A DNA stretch of 64,000 nt. It comes from Actinomadura sp. J1-007 (GTDB lineage: Bacteria; Actinomycetota; Actinomycetes; Streptosporangiales; Streptosporangiaceae). The number at the start of each line of letters is the position of its first letter. Positions within the stretch are counted from its first letter, which is position 1. Below, in pieces: positions 27,818 through 35,867 of the stretch. The notes under the pieces were generated by a model. That model worked only from the letters and a program-made list of their open reading frames with translations. It was not told where the DNA came from and did no database searches. Both the position numbers and the translations under genes were made by a program. The stretch lies in assembly GCF_009793335.1 (NCBI RefSeq), contig NZ_WING01000003.1, forward strand, positions 310,001 through 374,000. Reading direction: 5' to 3'.

Positions 27818-28801
27818 TCAGGAGGGGGTCAGGCCGCTGAGTCGTTGGCACAGGTCCCAGACGGCGGCGCGGTTGCCGGGGTCGAGGACGCTCTCGGGCC
27901 AAGGCGCGCGCTGGAGCCTGGTGGTGAAGTAGGCGCCGGTGACGTCGCGCAAGGCCGGTTCGGAGGCCAGGTAGACGCTGGTCCGGGCCGCTTTGGAGAG
28001 GTCGTTCATCAGGCGCGGGCCGAGCAGGTGGAGCAGGGGAACGAGGGGACGGTAGGCGTAGGGGAAGGCCCTGAATCCCAAGGAGCGGTTGCCGGGAGTG
28101 TAGGCGTGCCCGGGATAGGCCACGTTGACAGTGACACCGGCACTCTCCGCGCAAGCGCCCGCAGCGGCGTTGACGTTGGCCCGTTCGGTCGCGGCGAGGT
28201 GGTCGGCCAGGTCGTAGGTCAGGGCCAGGACGGCTGTCTTGGCGTGGTTGTACTGCGAGAACGTCCAGCCGAGGAAGCGTTTCTCGGCCTGGAGGCCGGC
28301 GGGGTCGATGGGGCCGCCGGGGATGCCTCCGGTGAGGTTGACGACGCGCGCGGCGGGGGCGGCGCGGAGGAGCGGGAGCAGCAGGCAGGTCAGGGTGTAC
28401 GGGGCGAGGACGTTGACGGCGAAGGTGCGTTCGACTCCGTCGGATGTGAGGGTCCGGGACGCCGCCATGCCGCCTGCGTTGTTGACGAGGACATCGAGCC
28501 TGCCGTGCCGTTCGGCGAGCCGGCGGGCGAGGTCGCGCAGGCCGGACTGGAGGGCGAGGTCGGCGGTGATGGCTTCGGCCCGTCCGCCGACGGAGGTGAT
28601 CCGGCGGACGGCGTCGGCGGCGCGGTCGGGATCGCGGCCGGTGAGGATCACGTGCGCGCCCAGGGCGGCGAGGGTTCGCGCGGTCTCGTTGCCGATGCCG
28701 GACGTGCTGCCGGTCACCAGGACGGTCTTGCCCTGCATGGACGGTGCGGACGTGGATGACGGCTCGTTCGCGGGAGTGGGCGGGTTGTCGTCGGCGCGCA
28801 T
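27818..28801 (-). CDS. Short-chain dehydrogenase/reductase (classical/extended retinol-dehydrogenase-like)
   Basis: 327 residues. The Rossmann motif TGSTSGIG, the NNAG motif, and the catalytic YNHAK (Y-x3-K) are visible. The catalytic Ser would be near the NLTGG strand end, where Ser is replaced by Thr or displaced, so activity should not be taken for granted. The substrate is unknown. ATG 28801 was chosen because the upstream extension (MPLMPNLALG...) runs through the promoter region of the divergent TetR gene. A 101-bp divergent gap separates it from that regulator, which likely represses it. Confidence 0.85.
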   Translation of the reverse strand: MRADDNPPTPANEPSSTSAPSMQGKTVLVTGSTSGIGNETARTLAALGAHVILTGRDPDRAADAVRRITSVGGRAEAITADLALQSGLRDLARRLAERHGRLDVLVNNAGGMAASRTLTSDGVERTFAVNVLAPYTLTCLLLPLLRAAPAARVVNLTGGIPGGPIDPAGLQAEKRFLGWTFSQYNHAKTAVLALTYDLADHLAATERANVNAAAGACAESAGVTVNVAYPGHAYTPGNRSLGFRAFPYAYRPLVPLLHLLGPRLMNDLSKAARTSVYLASEPALRDVTGAYFTTRLQRAPWPESVLDPGNRAAVWDLCQRLSGLTPS

Positions 28802-28854
28802 AGGAGTCCCCCTGCGGGTGTGGTCGGGGCGGTGCGGACGGCACCAGGCTATGA

Positions 28855-28901
28855 CACCGAGTGCCAAGTTAGGCATCAGGGGCATAAATGTAGTGTCGGT
28901 G
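28855..28901. promoter_or_regulatory. Divergent operator/promoter region, SDR and TetR
   Basis: CACCGA (28855-28860) and TCGGTG (28896-28901) form an inverted repeat around an AT-richer core. TAGTGT (28891-28896) lies 6 nt before the ATG at 28903 and would give a leaderless TetR mRNA. The right half-site would overlap the transcription start, allowing autorepression (inference). Confidence 0.45.
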
Positions 28902-28902
28902 C

Positions 28903-29514
28903 ATGACTCAAGGGGATGGCACGGGCACGCGCGGGGGCGGGTCGGGGCTGCGGGAGCGGACGCGTCGGGCCGTGCGCACGGAGCTGGCGGAGCTTGCGGT
29001 GGGGATGTTCGCCGAACGGGGGTTCGAGGAGACGACCGTCGAGGACATCGCCGCCGCGGCGGGGCTGTCCAAACGCAGCTTCTTCCGCTACTTCCCGTCC
29101 AAGGAGGACGTGGTGTTCGGCGACGTGGAGGAGGTGGCGGCCGGGATCGCCGAGGCCGTACGGGCCCGTCCGGCCGGGGAGCCCGCGTGGACGTGCCTGC
29201 GCGTCGTTCTGCGGGAGTGGGAGGGGCGCATCCACGCCTCCCAGCGGGAGCTGGCGGGGCTGCGGCTGATCGAGTCGACGCCCGCGCTGCGGGCGCGGCT
29301 GCACGCCAAGCGCGACGAGATGCGGACGTCGATCGCGGCCGCGCTGCGGGAACGCCCGGGTGCGGATCTCGACGCGTTCACCGCGGACCTGCTGACCGCG
29401 GCGGCGGGCGCGGCGCTGGACGCGGCGTCCCGGGAGTGGCTGCGTGCCGGTGGCACGGCGGACCGTGCGGCGCTGCTGGACCGCGCGTTCGCCGTGCTGT
29501 CTCCGCGCGTGTAG
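28903..29514 (+). CDS. TetR-family regulator
   Basis: 203 residues. After a Gly-rich leader, the helix-turn-helix reads TTVEDIAAAAGLSKRSFFRYFPSKEDVVF, a very well conserved TetR form. The C-terminal domain includes an EWLRAGGTADRAALLDRAF end common in the MftR/acrR group (TetR_C_17-like). It is divergent from the SDR gene at 28801, its probable target. There is no Shine-Dalgarno sequence before the ATG, and the -10-like TAGTGT is 6 nt upstream, so the transcript is probably leaderless. The inositol-phosphatase-family gene follows after 48 bp. Confidence 0.9.
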   Translation: MTQGDGTGTRGGGSGLRERTRRAVRTELAELAVGMFAERGFEETTVEDIAAAAGLSKRSFFRYFPSKEDVVFGDVEEVAAGIAEAVRARPAGEPAWTCLRVVLREWEGRIHASQRELAGLRLIESTPALRARLHAKRDEMRTSIAAALRERPGADLDAFTADLLTAAAGAALDAASREWLRAGGTADRAALLDRAFAVLSPRV

Positions 29515-29562
29515 CGGACGGTACGGGCGTTCGGGGCCGCAGGGGTTTGGTTTACTCCCTGG

Positions 29563-30366
29563 GTGGACGCTTCTCTGGACGGCATCGAGGCGGTGCCGGA
29601 TCTGATGGTCAGGGCGGGGGAACTGGCGCTTCGCTGGTTCCGGGCCGATCCGGCGCGGCTGGGCGAGCTCGACAAGGGCGGCCCGGGCGGGTACGACCCG
29701 GTGACGGAGGCCGATCGCGCCGTCGAGGGGCTGCTCCGTTCGGAACTGGCCGCGATGTTCCCCGACGACCGGATCGTCGGGGAGGAGGCGGGCACGAGCG
29801 GTCCGGGGACGAGCGGGCGGACGTGGCTGATCGACCCGATCGACGGGACCAAGGCGTTCGTCAGCGGGGTCCCGATGTGGGGCGTGCTGCTCGGGCTCTC
29901 GGTGGACGGCGAGCCGGTGGCGGGTTGGTTGCGGCAGCCGTACCTGCGCGAGACGTTCGGCGCGGTCGGCGGCGACGGGACGTTCGAGGGGCCGGGCGGG
30001 CGCGTCCCCTTGCGGGCGCGGCGGACCGGAGCGCTGGGCGACGCGGTCATGTACAGCACGCATCCCTCGATGTTCGCGGCGGACGGTGAGCGGGCGGCGT
30101 TCGAGAGGCTGGCGGGCGCGGTGCGGCTGCAACGGTTCGGAGGCGACTGCTACTCCTACGGGCTGCTGGCGCTCGGGCACATCGACCTGGTGGTCGAGGC
30201 GAGCCTTGAGCCGTACGACGTCGGAGCGCTGATCCCGATCGTGCGCGCGGCGGGCGGTGTGATCACGGGCCCGGACGGCTCGACCCCGTCCGGAGGCGGC
30301 TTCGTGATCGCCGCCGCGACCCCGTCCCTGCACGCCGAGGCCATGGCCCTGGTCGCCGCCCCCTGA
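29563..30366 (+). CDS. Inositol-monophosphatase-family phosphatase (possibly histidinol-phosphatase)
   Basis: 267 residues. Metal-binding motifs are present: GEEAG, DPIDGTKAFVSG (DPxDGT) and the late PYDVGALIPIVRAAGG (the WDxAA equivalent, here PYDVGA). The FVSGVPMWG wording after DPIDGTKAF is typical of the HisN branch that hydrolyses histidinol phosphate, so this may be hisN-like, but myo-inositol phosphatase is equally possible. GTG 29563 has a TTTACT box 6 nt upstream (29551-29556) and no ribosome site, suggesting a leaderless message. Confidence 0.88.
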   Translation: MDASLDGIEAVPDLMVRAGELALRWFRADPARLGELDKGGPGGYDPVTEADRAVEGLLRSELAAMFPDDRIVGEEAGTSGPGTSGRTWLIDPIDGTKAFVSGVPMWGVLLGLSVDGEPVAGWLRQPYLRETFGAVGGDGTFEGPGGRVPLRARRTGALGDAVMYSTHPSMFAADGERAAFERLAGAVRLQRFGGDCYSYGLLALGHIDLVVEASLEPYDVGALIPIVRAAGGVITGPDGSTPSGGGFVIAAATPSLHAEAMALVAAP

Positions 30367-30438
30367 CCGCTCCCCCACCGCGGGGACGGCCCGGATATTG
30401 GTTGGCGGGGGTGCGGCGCGGGCGGCCATCCTGTGATC

Positions 30439-31221
30439 ATGTTCGATGACGTGCGGGTGGACGCCTTCGTCGAGGACGGGTTCGTCCGGGTCGAGGGCGC
30501 GTTCCCCCGGGAGCTCGCGGACGAGTGCCGCGCGATCATCTGGCGTGACCTGGGCGCTGATCCCGGAGACGCGGCCACCTGGCCGCGGCCGGTGGCGGCG
30601 CGGCCCGACTGCGCGCAGGCGCCGTTCGTGGCCGCGGCCAACACGCCGCGGCTGCGCGCGGCGTTCGACGTACTGGTGGGGAAGGGACGCTGGACGCCGC
30701 GCACGAGCCTCGGCGGCTTCGTGATCCGCTTTCCCGGTGACGAACCGGCCGTGGTCGACGGATGGCACGTCGATGTGAGCTTTCCCGGCGAGGGCTCCGT
30801 GCCCGGCGACTACATGACCTGGCGGGCGAACGCCGTGTCCAGGGACCGCGCGCTGCTGATGTTCTTCCTGCTCTCCGACGTGGGGGAACGCGACGCCCCC
30901 ACCCGCCTGCGCGCCGGCTCCCACCTGGACGTGGCGCGGGTCCTCGAACCCGAGGGCGACGACGGCCTGGACGCCAGGGAACTGGCCCGGCGCGCGGAGG
31001 CAGCCACCGCGCACCGTCCGACGGCTCTCGCCACGGGCCGCGCCGGCGACGTGTACCTGTGCCACCCGTTCCTGGTGCACGCCGGGCAGCCGCACCACGG
31101 GACGGTGCCGCGCTTCCTGGGCCAGCCGAAGCTCAGCCCGTCCGAGCCGCTCCGGACCGACCGCGCGGACGGGGCCTACTCGCCGGTCGAGACGGCGATC
31201 AGGCGCGGCCTCGGGAGGTGA
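30439..31221 (+). CDS. Phytanoyl-CoA dioxygenase (PhyH) family oxygenase
   Basis: 260 residues. The Fe(II)/2-oxoglutarate triad is visible: H and D in GWHVDVSF and the distal His in HPFLVHAGQPH, with a following Arg in GTVPRF that can hold 2-oxoglutarate. The start VDAFVEDGFVRVEGAF is the usual PhyH opening. Substrates in the family range from lipids to secondary metabolites, and nothing local decides. ATG 30439 was preferred to GTG 30433. The 3' end overlaps the convergent quinone reductase gene by 23 bp. Confidence 0.85.
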   Translation: MFDDVRVDAFVEDGFVRVEGAFPRELADECRAIIWRDLGADPGDAATWPRPVAARPDCAQAPFVAAANTPRLRAAFDVLVGKGRWTPRTSLGGFVIRFPGDEPAVVDGWHVDVSFPGEGSVPGDYMTWRANAVSRDRALLMFFLLSDVGERDAPTRLRAGSHLDVARVLEPEGDDGLDARELARRAEAATAHRPTALATGRAGDVYLCHPFLVHAGQPHHGTVPRFLGQPKLSPSEPLRTDRADGAYSPVETAIRRGLGR

Positions 31222-32062
31222 CCGGCCGCGCGGGGACGCGCGCCGGTCCGGCGGGGCGGTCGTGGCGGTGGATGGTGAGGCCGGTGCCGCCCGGGGCCAG
31301 GCCGGGGCGCAGGGTGAGGTCGGAGCCGTAGTCGCCGCCGCGTTCGCTGCGGTACGGGATCGGCTCGGCGGTGGAGAGGGTACGGAGCCGTTCGCGCAGT
31401 TCGGCACTGGCGTCGGTGTAGCCGTCGGCGTCGAGGCGGTCGGCGCCGGGGACGACCAGCGGCGGCAGGACGTCCATGCCGGTGTACCAGAGGGTGCCGT
31501 GCAGGAGGGGGAACAGGACCTCCTCGGCGTCGCCGTGGATGCCGCGCGGACCGAAGCCGGTGGGGCGGGCGCCGACGGTGGTGATGGCCAGGGCGCGCTT
31601 CCCGGCGAGGCCGCCGTCGCCGTAGCGGCGGGGACGGCCCTCGCCGTCGGTGAGGCCGAACGCGAAGCCCTGGACGAGGACGCGGTCGAACCAGCCCTTG
31701 AGGATGGCGGGCGGCCCGTGCCACCACAGCGGGAACTGGAGGACGACGGTGTCGGCCCAGGCGAGCTTGCGCTGCTCGGCGAGGATGTCGTCGCTGAGGC
31801 GTCCGGTGGCGTGGGCGCGTTCGGAGGCGTCGCCGACGCGGAGGCGGCCGGCCGGGTCGCGGGCGAAGTCCGCGGCGGTGACGACGGGGTTCCAGCCCAT
31901 GGCGTAGAGGTCGGACTCCTGTACGTCGTGGCCGAGTTCCTTGAGGGTGTGCAGGCCCTCGTCGCGCAGCGAGGCGTTGAGGGAGCGGGGCTCGGGATGC
32001 GCGAAGAGCCAGAGGACCTTGCGCCGAGGGGCGGATGAGGAAACCGGGTGCGGTGCGTTCAT
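31199..32062 (-). CDS. Flavodoxin-fold NAD(P)H:quinone oxidoreductase (NQO1/KefF family)
   Basis: 287 residues. LWLFAHPEPRSLNASL at the N-terminus and FQFPLWWHGPPAILKGWFDRVL-type segment (LQFPLWWHG...LKGWFDRV) are the FMN/FAD-binding hallmarks of the NQO1/MdaB group. These enzymes reduce quinones by two electrons and protect against electrophiles. The C-terminal ~50 residues are an Arg/Pro-rich extension. It is divergent from a GlxA-type regulator at 32134, 71 bp away, which likely controls it. Confidence 0.87.
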   Translation of the reverse strand: MNAPHPVSSSAPRRKVLWLFAHPEPRSLNASLRDEGLHTLKELGHDVQESDLYAMGWNPVVTAADFARDPAGRLRVGDASERAHATGRLSDDILAEQRKLAWADTVVLQFPLWWHGPPAILKGWFDRVLVQGFAFGLTDGEGRPRRYGDGGLAGKRALAITTVGARPTGFGPRGIHGDAEEVLFPLLHGTLWYTGMDVLPPLVVPGADRLDADGYTDASAELRERLRTLSTAEPIPYRSERGGDYGSDLTLRPGLAPGGTGLTIHRHDRPAGPARVPARPVTSRGRA

Positions 32063-32099
32063 GGTTCCGATCCTGCGAGGCGGGGCGTCCGGTCACCAG

Positions 32100-32113
32100 T
32101 GGCCCGTTGGCCA
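32100..32113. promoter_or_regulatory. Palindrome in the quinone reductase/GlxA divergent gap
   Basis: TGGCC-cgtt-GGCCA, a perfect 5-4-5 inverted repeat, sits 20 bp before the regulator ATG. Just after it, TAAGAAT (32121-32127) lies 6 nt before the ATG and can serve as the -10 box of a leaderless regulator transcript. Operator function is inferred from position. Confidence 0.45.
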
Positions 32114-32133
32114 TCATGTGTAAGAATCGGGCC

Positions 32134-33168
32134 ATGAGCGCTGACGCGACGCGGCGGCCCGCCGGGGCGGAACGGCCCGCTGGGCGGCATCGGGTGGCGG
32201 TGCTGGTGCGGCCCGGGGTGCTGCCGCTGGAGCTGGGGCTCGTTCACCAGCTGTTCGGGGCTGCGGTGTCGGCGGGCGGCGAACGGCTGTACGAGGTGGT
32301 GTCGTGCGCACCGAAGCCCGGCCTGGTCCGTACGGACGCCGATTTCGAGGTGTCGGTGGAACGGGGGCTGGAGACGCTGGAGGACGCCGACACAGTGATC
32401 GTCCCCGCGTCGCACGACGAGGACGAGGACTGCGCCCCGGACGCGTTGGCGGTGCGGACCCTGCGCGAGCTGCGCCGGGACGGGCGCGCGACGCGGATCG
32501 CGTCGATCTGCACCGGGGCGTTCGTGCTGGCCGCGGCGGGCCTGCTGGAGGGGCGGCGGGCGACGACGCACTGGCTGTCGGCGGAACGGTTCCGGGAGCG
32601 GTTCGCGGGCGTGGACCTCGATCCGGACGTCCTGTACGCCGACGAGGGCGACGTGCTGACCTCCGCCGGGGAGGCCGCGGGGATCGACCTGTGCCTGCAC
32701 ATGATCCGCCGCGACCACGGCGCGGGCGTCGCCAACGACGTGGCGAGGCGGACGGTGGTTCCGCCGCACCGCGAGGGCGGCCAGGCGCAGTTCATCGCGC
32801 GGCCGGTGCCGGAGCCGGGGGTCTCCTCGACGGGGGCGGCGCGGGCGTGGGCGCTGGAGCATCTGGACCGTCCGCTGTCGCTGCGGGAGCTGGCGGCGCG
32901 CGAGTCGATGAGCGTGCGGACGTTCACCCGGCGGTTCCGGGAGGAGGCGGGGATGTCGACGGCGCGGTGGCTGGCCGAGCAGCGGATCGAGCGCGCCCGG
33001 CAGTTGCTGGAGGAGACCGACCTGCCGGTGGACCGGGTGGCCGAACGCGCGGGCTTCGGAACGGGCACGTCGCTGCGGCAGCATCTGCACGCGGCCCTCG
33101 GTGTCTCCCCCAGCGCCTACCGCGCGACGTTCCGCGGCGTCCGCTCCGGCCGCGACGATTCCGCATGA
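32134..33168 (+). CDS. GlxA-type AraC-family transcriptional regulator
   Basis: 344 residues. The N-terminal DJ-1/PfpI-like domain includes SICTGAFVLAAAGLLEGRRATTHW, with the nucleophile-elbow Cys retained. The C-terminal AraC domain has both helix-turn-helices (LSLRELAARESMSVRTFTRRFREEAG and VDRVAERAGFGTGTSLRQHLHAALGVSPSAYR). Regulators of this kind respond to small metabolites or electrophiles. It is divergent from the quinone reductase, its likely target. A second member of the same family is encoded 1.1 kb downstream on the other strand. Confidence 0.92.
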   Translation: MSADATRRPAGAERPAGRHRVAVLVRPGVLPLELGLVHQLFGAAVSAGGERLYEVVSCAPKPGLVRTDADFEVSVERGLETLEDADTVIVPASHDEDEDCAPDALAVRTLRELRRDGRATRIASICTGAFVLAAAGLLEGRRATTHWLSAERFRERFAGVDLDPDVLYADEGDVLTSAGEAAGIDLCLHMIRRDHGAGVANDVARRTVVPPHREGGQAQFIARPVPEPGVSSTGAARAWALEHLDRPLSLRELAARESMSVRTFTRRFREEAGMSTARWLAEQRIERARQLLEETDLPVDRVAERAGFGTGTSLRQHLHAALGVSPSAYRATFRGVRSGRDDSA

Positions 33169-33206
33169 GCGCCGTGGTGGACGCCGGGGCGCGCGGGATC
33201 GCGGCG

Positions 33207-34232
33207 TCAGGCGTGCTCGGAGTCCAGTTCGGTGGGTTCGGCGATGACGTCGACCATGGCGCCGTTGCGCAGGACGGTGATGGCCAGCGGGCGTCCGATG
33301 GCGTCCGCGAACATCAGGCGTTGCAGGCTCTGAGCCTGGTCGACCGGGGCCCCGGCTGCGGTGAGGACCAGGTCGCCGCGGCGCAGGCCGGCGCGGGCGG
33401 CGGGGCTGTCGGGGACGACCTCGGCGACGCGCAGCGCGTCGTTCTGGCCGAGGCGTTCGCGCAGCTGGGCGGGGACGGGCACGGGCGCGGCGACCAGGCC
33501 GAGGAACGCGCGGCGCACGCGGCCGTCGCGCATCAGGGCGGCGATGATGCGGCGCGTGGTGGCGTTGATCGGGACGGCGAGGCCGAGGCCGATGCCGGCG
33601 ACGGCGGTGTTGACGCCGACGACGCGTCCGGCGGAGTCGGCGAGGGCGCCGCCGGAGTTGCCGGGGTTGAGGGCGGCGTCGGTCTGGATGACGTCCTCGA
33701 TGACGCGTACGGCGTTGCCGCTGCGGGTGGGCAGCGAGCGGCCGAGGGCGCTGACGACGCCGGCGGTGACCGACCCGGCGAGGCCGAGCGGGTTGCCGAC
33801 GGCGACGACGAGCTGGCCGACGACCAGGGCGTCGCTGTCGCCGAGGGACGCGGGGCCGGGTGTGGGGCCGTCCGCGCGGACGACGGCGAGGTCGGAGAGC
33901 GGGTCGGTGCCCGCGACGGTGAACGAGGTGGTGGTGCCGTCGGCGAACGCGGCCTGGCCGCCGCGGGCGGATCCGACGACGTGGGCGTTGGTGAGCAGGA
34001 ACCCGTCGCCGGTGAACACGACGGCCGAGCCGCCGCCCTCGCGGCCCCGGTGGCGGACGCGCAGGGCGGCGACGCGGGGTGTGAGCTCGCGGGCGACGGC
34101 GGAGACCGCCTGGGAGTAGGCGTCCAGCGGCGGCTGCCCGGCCGCGCGGTCGGCGGACCGCTCGGGCTGGGCGGGCCGTTCGGGCTGGGCGGGGTGGTCA
34201 GGGTGGGTGGGGTCGTGTGGTTGGGGGCTCAT
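33207..34232 (-). CDS. HtrA/DegP-like serine protease with PDZ domain, no signal peptide
   Basis: 341 residues. The trypsin-like triad is clear: His in LLTNAHVV, Asp in SDLAVV, Ser in NPGNSGGAL. The C-terminal ~90 residues form a PDZ domain (APVPVPAQLRERLG... DSPAARAGLRRGDLVLTAAG). The first ~40 residues are Pro/Glu-rich with a near-repeat (PAQPERPAQPERSADR), and neither a signal peptide nor a membrane anchor is visible, unlike most HtrA proteins. So it probably acts in the cytoplasm. GGGAGGT lies just before the ATG. It is 23 bp downstream of a GlxA-type regulator and may be co-transcribed with it. Confidence 0.9.
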   Translation of the reverse strand: MSPQPHDPTHPDHPAQPERPAQPERSADRAAGQPPLDAYSQAVSAVARELTPRVAALRVRHRGREGGGSAVVFTGDGFLLTNAHVVGSARGGQAAFADGTTTSFTVAGTDPLSDLAVVRADGPTPGPASLGDSDALVVGQLVVAVGNPLGLAGSVTAGVVSALGRSLPTRSGNAVRVIEDVIQTDAALNPGNSGGALADSAGRVVGVNTAVAGIGLGLAVPINATTRRIIAALMRDGRVRRAFLGLVAAPVPVPAQLRERLGQNDALRVAEVVPDSPAARAGLRRGDLVLTAAGAPVDQAQSLQRLMFADAIGRPLAITVLRNGAMVDVIAEPTELDSEHA

Positions 34233-34255
34233 CGCACCTCCCGATGATTACATCG

Positions 34256-35281
34256 TTACACGGCAACATCCGTGGGTGAAGGGCTGTTCCCGCGGGGGCG
34301 CCGCGATCGCACGGCGGCGGGCGCGGGGCCGAAGCGGGCCCGGTAGGCGGACGGGGTGAGGCCGGTCCGCCGTACGAGCTGGGCGCGCAGGTTGGCGGCG
34401 GTGCCGAGGCCGGCGGCGCGGGCGACGGCGTCCATGCGGGTCTCGCCGCGTTCGATGAGGCGGCAGGCGAGCGCGACGCGTTCGGCGGTGAGCCAGGCGA
34501 GCGGCGTGGTGCCGGTCTCGGCCTGGAACCGGCGGTGCAGGGTCGCGGGGCTGACGGCGGCGCGGGCGGCGAGGTCGGCGACGGCCAGCGGGCGGTGCAG
34601 GCGGCGGCGGGCCCAGTCCAGCACGGGCGCGAGGGAGGTGTCGGGGACGGCGGGCACGGGCCGTTCGACGAACTGGCGCTGGCCGCCGTCGCGGTGCGCG
34701 GCGAACACCAGGCGCCGCGCGACGGCGTTGGCCGTCTCGGCGCCGTGGTCGCGGCGGATCAGGTGCAGGCCGAGGTCGAGCGCGGCGGCGCTGCCCGCGG
34801 CGGTGAGGACGTCGCCGTCGTCGACGAACAGCACGTCGGGCTCCAGGCGCACGCCCGGGTGCGCGGCGGCGAGTTCGTCCGCCCAGCGCCAGTGGGTGGT
34901 GGCGCGGCGGCCGTCCAGGACGCCCGCGGCGGCGAGGGTGAACGCGCCGGTGCAGAAGCTGACGAGGCGCGCGCCGCGGTCCGCGGCCCGGCGGACCGCG
35001 TCCAGCACGGCGGGCGCGGGCGGGGTCAGCGGGTCGGGCCGGTTCGGGACGATGAGGGTGTCGGCGCCGTCGGCGGCGGAGAGGTCGCCCGCGCCGGTGA
35101 GGGTGAAGAACCCGTGGTGCATGCGGACGGCGGGCGCGGCGGAGCAGAGCGCGAAGTCGTACCAGGGGCGGTCCAGCTCGGGGCGGCGCAGCCCGAACAG
35201 CTCGGTCGCGACGCCCATCTCGAACGGGTTGGAGCCCTCATCGACGATCATCACCACGCGGTGCGAGGATCCTTGCGGCAT
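34256..35281 (-). CDS. GlxA-type AraC-family transcriptional regulator
   Basis: 341 residues. DJ-1/PfpI-like domain with VSFCTGAFTLAAAGVLDGRRATTHWRWA, then an AraC domain (VADLAARAAVSPATLHRRFQAETGTTPLAWL and MDAVARAAGLGTAANLRAQLVRRTGLTPSAYR). It is a paralogue of the regulator at 32134. The divergent gap to the cupin gene is only 52 bp and contains CTATCACTG, so both promoters must overlap. The protease gene follows directly downstream. Likely target: the cupin gene (inference). Confidence 0.92.
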   Translation of the reverse strand: MPQGSSHRVVMIVDEGSNPFEMGVATELFGLRRPELDRPWYDFALCSAAPAVRMHHGFFTLTGAGDLSAADGADTLIVPNRPDPLTPPAPAVLDAVRRAADRGARLVSFCTGAFTLAAAGVLDGRRATTHWRWADELAAAHPGVRLEPDVLFVDDGDVLTAAGSAAALDLGLHLIRRDHGAETANAVARRLVFAAHRDGGQRQFVERPVPAVPDTSLAPVLDWARRRLHRPLAVADLAARAAVSPATLHRRFQAETGTTPLAWLTAERVALACRLIERGETRMDAVARAAGLGTAANLRAQLVRRTGLTPSAYRARFGPAPAAVRSRRPRGNSPSPTDVAV

Positions 35282-35333
35282 ATGCGATTCCTATCACTGT
35301 CGGGCGGAACCCGCAGTTGGGAAGGATGGGGGC

Positions 35334-35825
35334 ATGAGCGAACGACATGATCAGGACAGCGGCGCGCGGCCGGGCGGGGACGCCTCGTCCGGAACGGCGC
35401 GCCCGGCCGTTCCGGTGGCGCTGGCCGAGGCGCTGGGCACGTTCGAGCAGCTCTGGAGCCCCCGGATCGTGACCCGGGTGAACGACTACGACGTGCGGGT
35501 CGCGAAGGTGGCCGGCGAGCACGTGTGGCACGCCCACGACGGCACCGACGAGTTCTTCCTCGTTCTGGAGGGCGAGCTGGAGATCGCCCTGCGCGACGGG
35601 AACGGGAACGGCGGCGAGAACGGCGGCGGGGAGCGGACGGTGACGTTGCCGAAGGGGTCGGTGTTCGTCGTGCCGCGCGGGGTCGAGCACCGGCCGTCGT
35701 CGCGGGACGGGGCGTCGATCCTGATGTTCGAGCCGTCGGGTACGTCGTCGGTGGGCGACCGGCACGAGGCGGTGCCGGGCCACGTGGACGCCACAACCGG
35801 GCACGACCTCACCGGCGCACGCTGA
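35334..35825 (+). CDS. Single-domain cupin protein
   Basis: 163 residues. The cupin metal motif 1 is WHAHDGTDEFFLVLEGELEI (two His and a Glu), and motif 2 is LPKGSVFVVPRGVEHRPSS with the third His. A Gly/Asn-rich loop (GNGNGGENGGGE) separates the motifs. Members bind a metal and may act as dioxygenases, isomerases or sensors; I cannot tell which. GGAAGG precedes ATG 35334. It is divergent from a GlxA-type regulator. A 16-bp tandem repeat starts at the stop codon. Confidence 0.87.
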   Translation: MSERHDQDSGARPGGDASSGTARPAVPVALAEALGTFEQLWSPRIVTRVNDYDVRVAKVAGEHVWHAHDGTDEFFLVLEGELEIALRDGNGNGGENGGGERTVTLPKGSVFVVPRGVEHRPSSRDGASILMFEPSGTSSVGDRHEAVPGHVDATTGHDLTGAR

Positions 35826-35853
35826 CGCGGGCCCGGTCTGACGCGGGCCCGGT
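35822..35853 (+). repeat. 16-bp perfect tandem repeat at the cupin stop codon
   Basis: CTGACGCGGGCCCGGT occurs twice in direct tandem (35822-35837, 35838-35853) and a third copy begins with CTGA. The unit contains GGGCCC and may fold; it fills the 42 bp between the cupin and the convergent M48 protease gene and may work as a terminator. Confidence 0.7.
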
Positions 35854-35867
35854 CTGAGGCGGGACGG

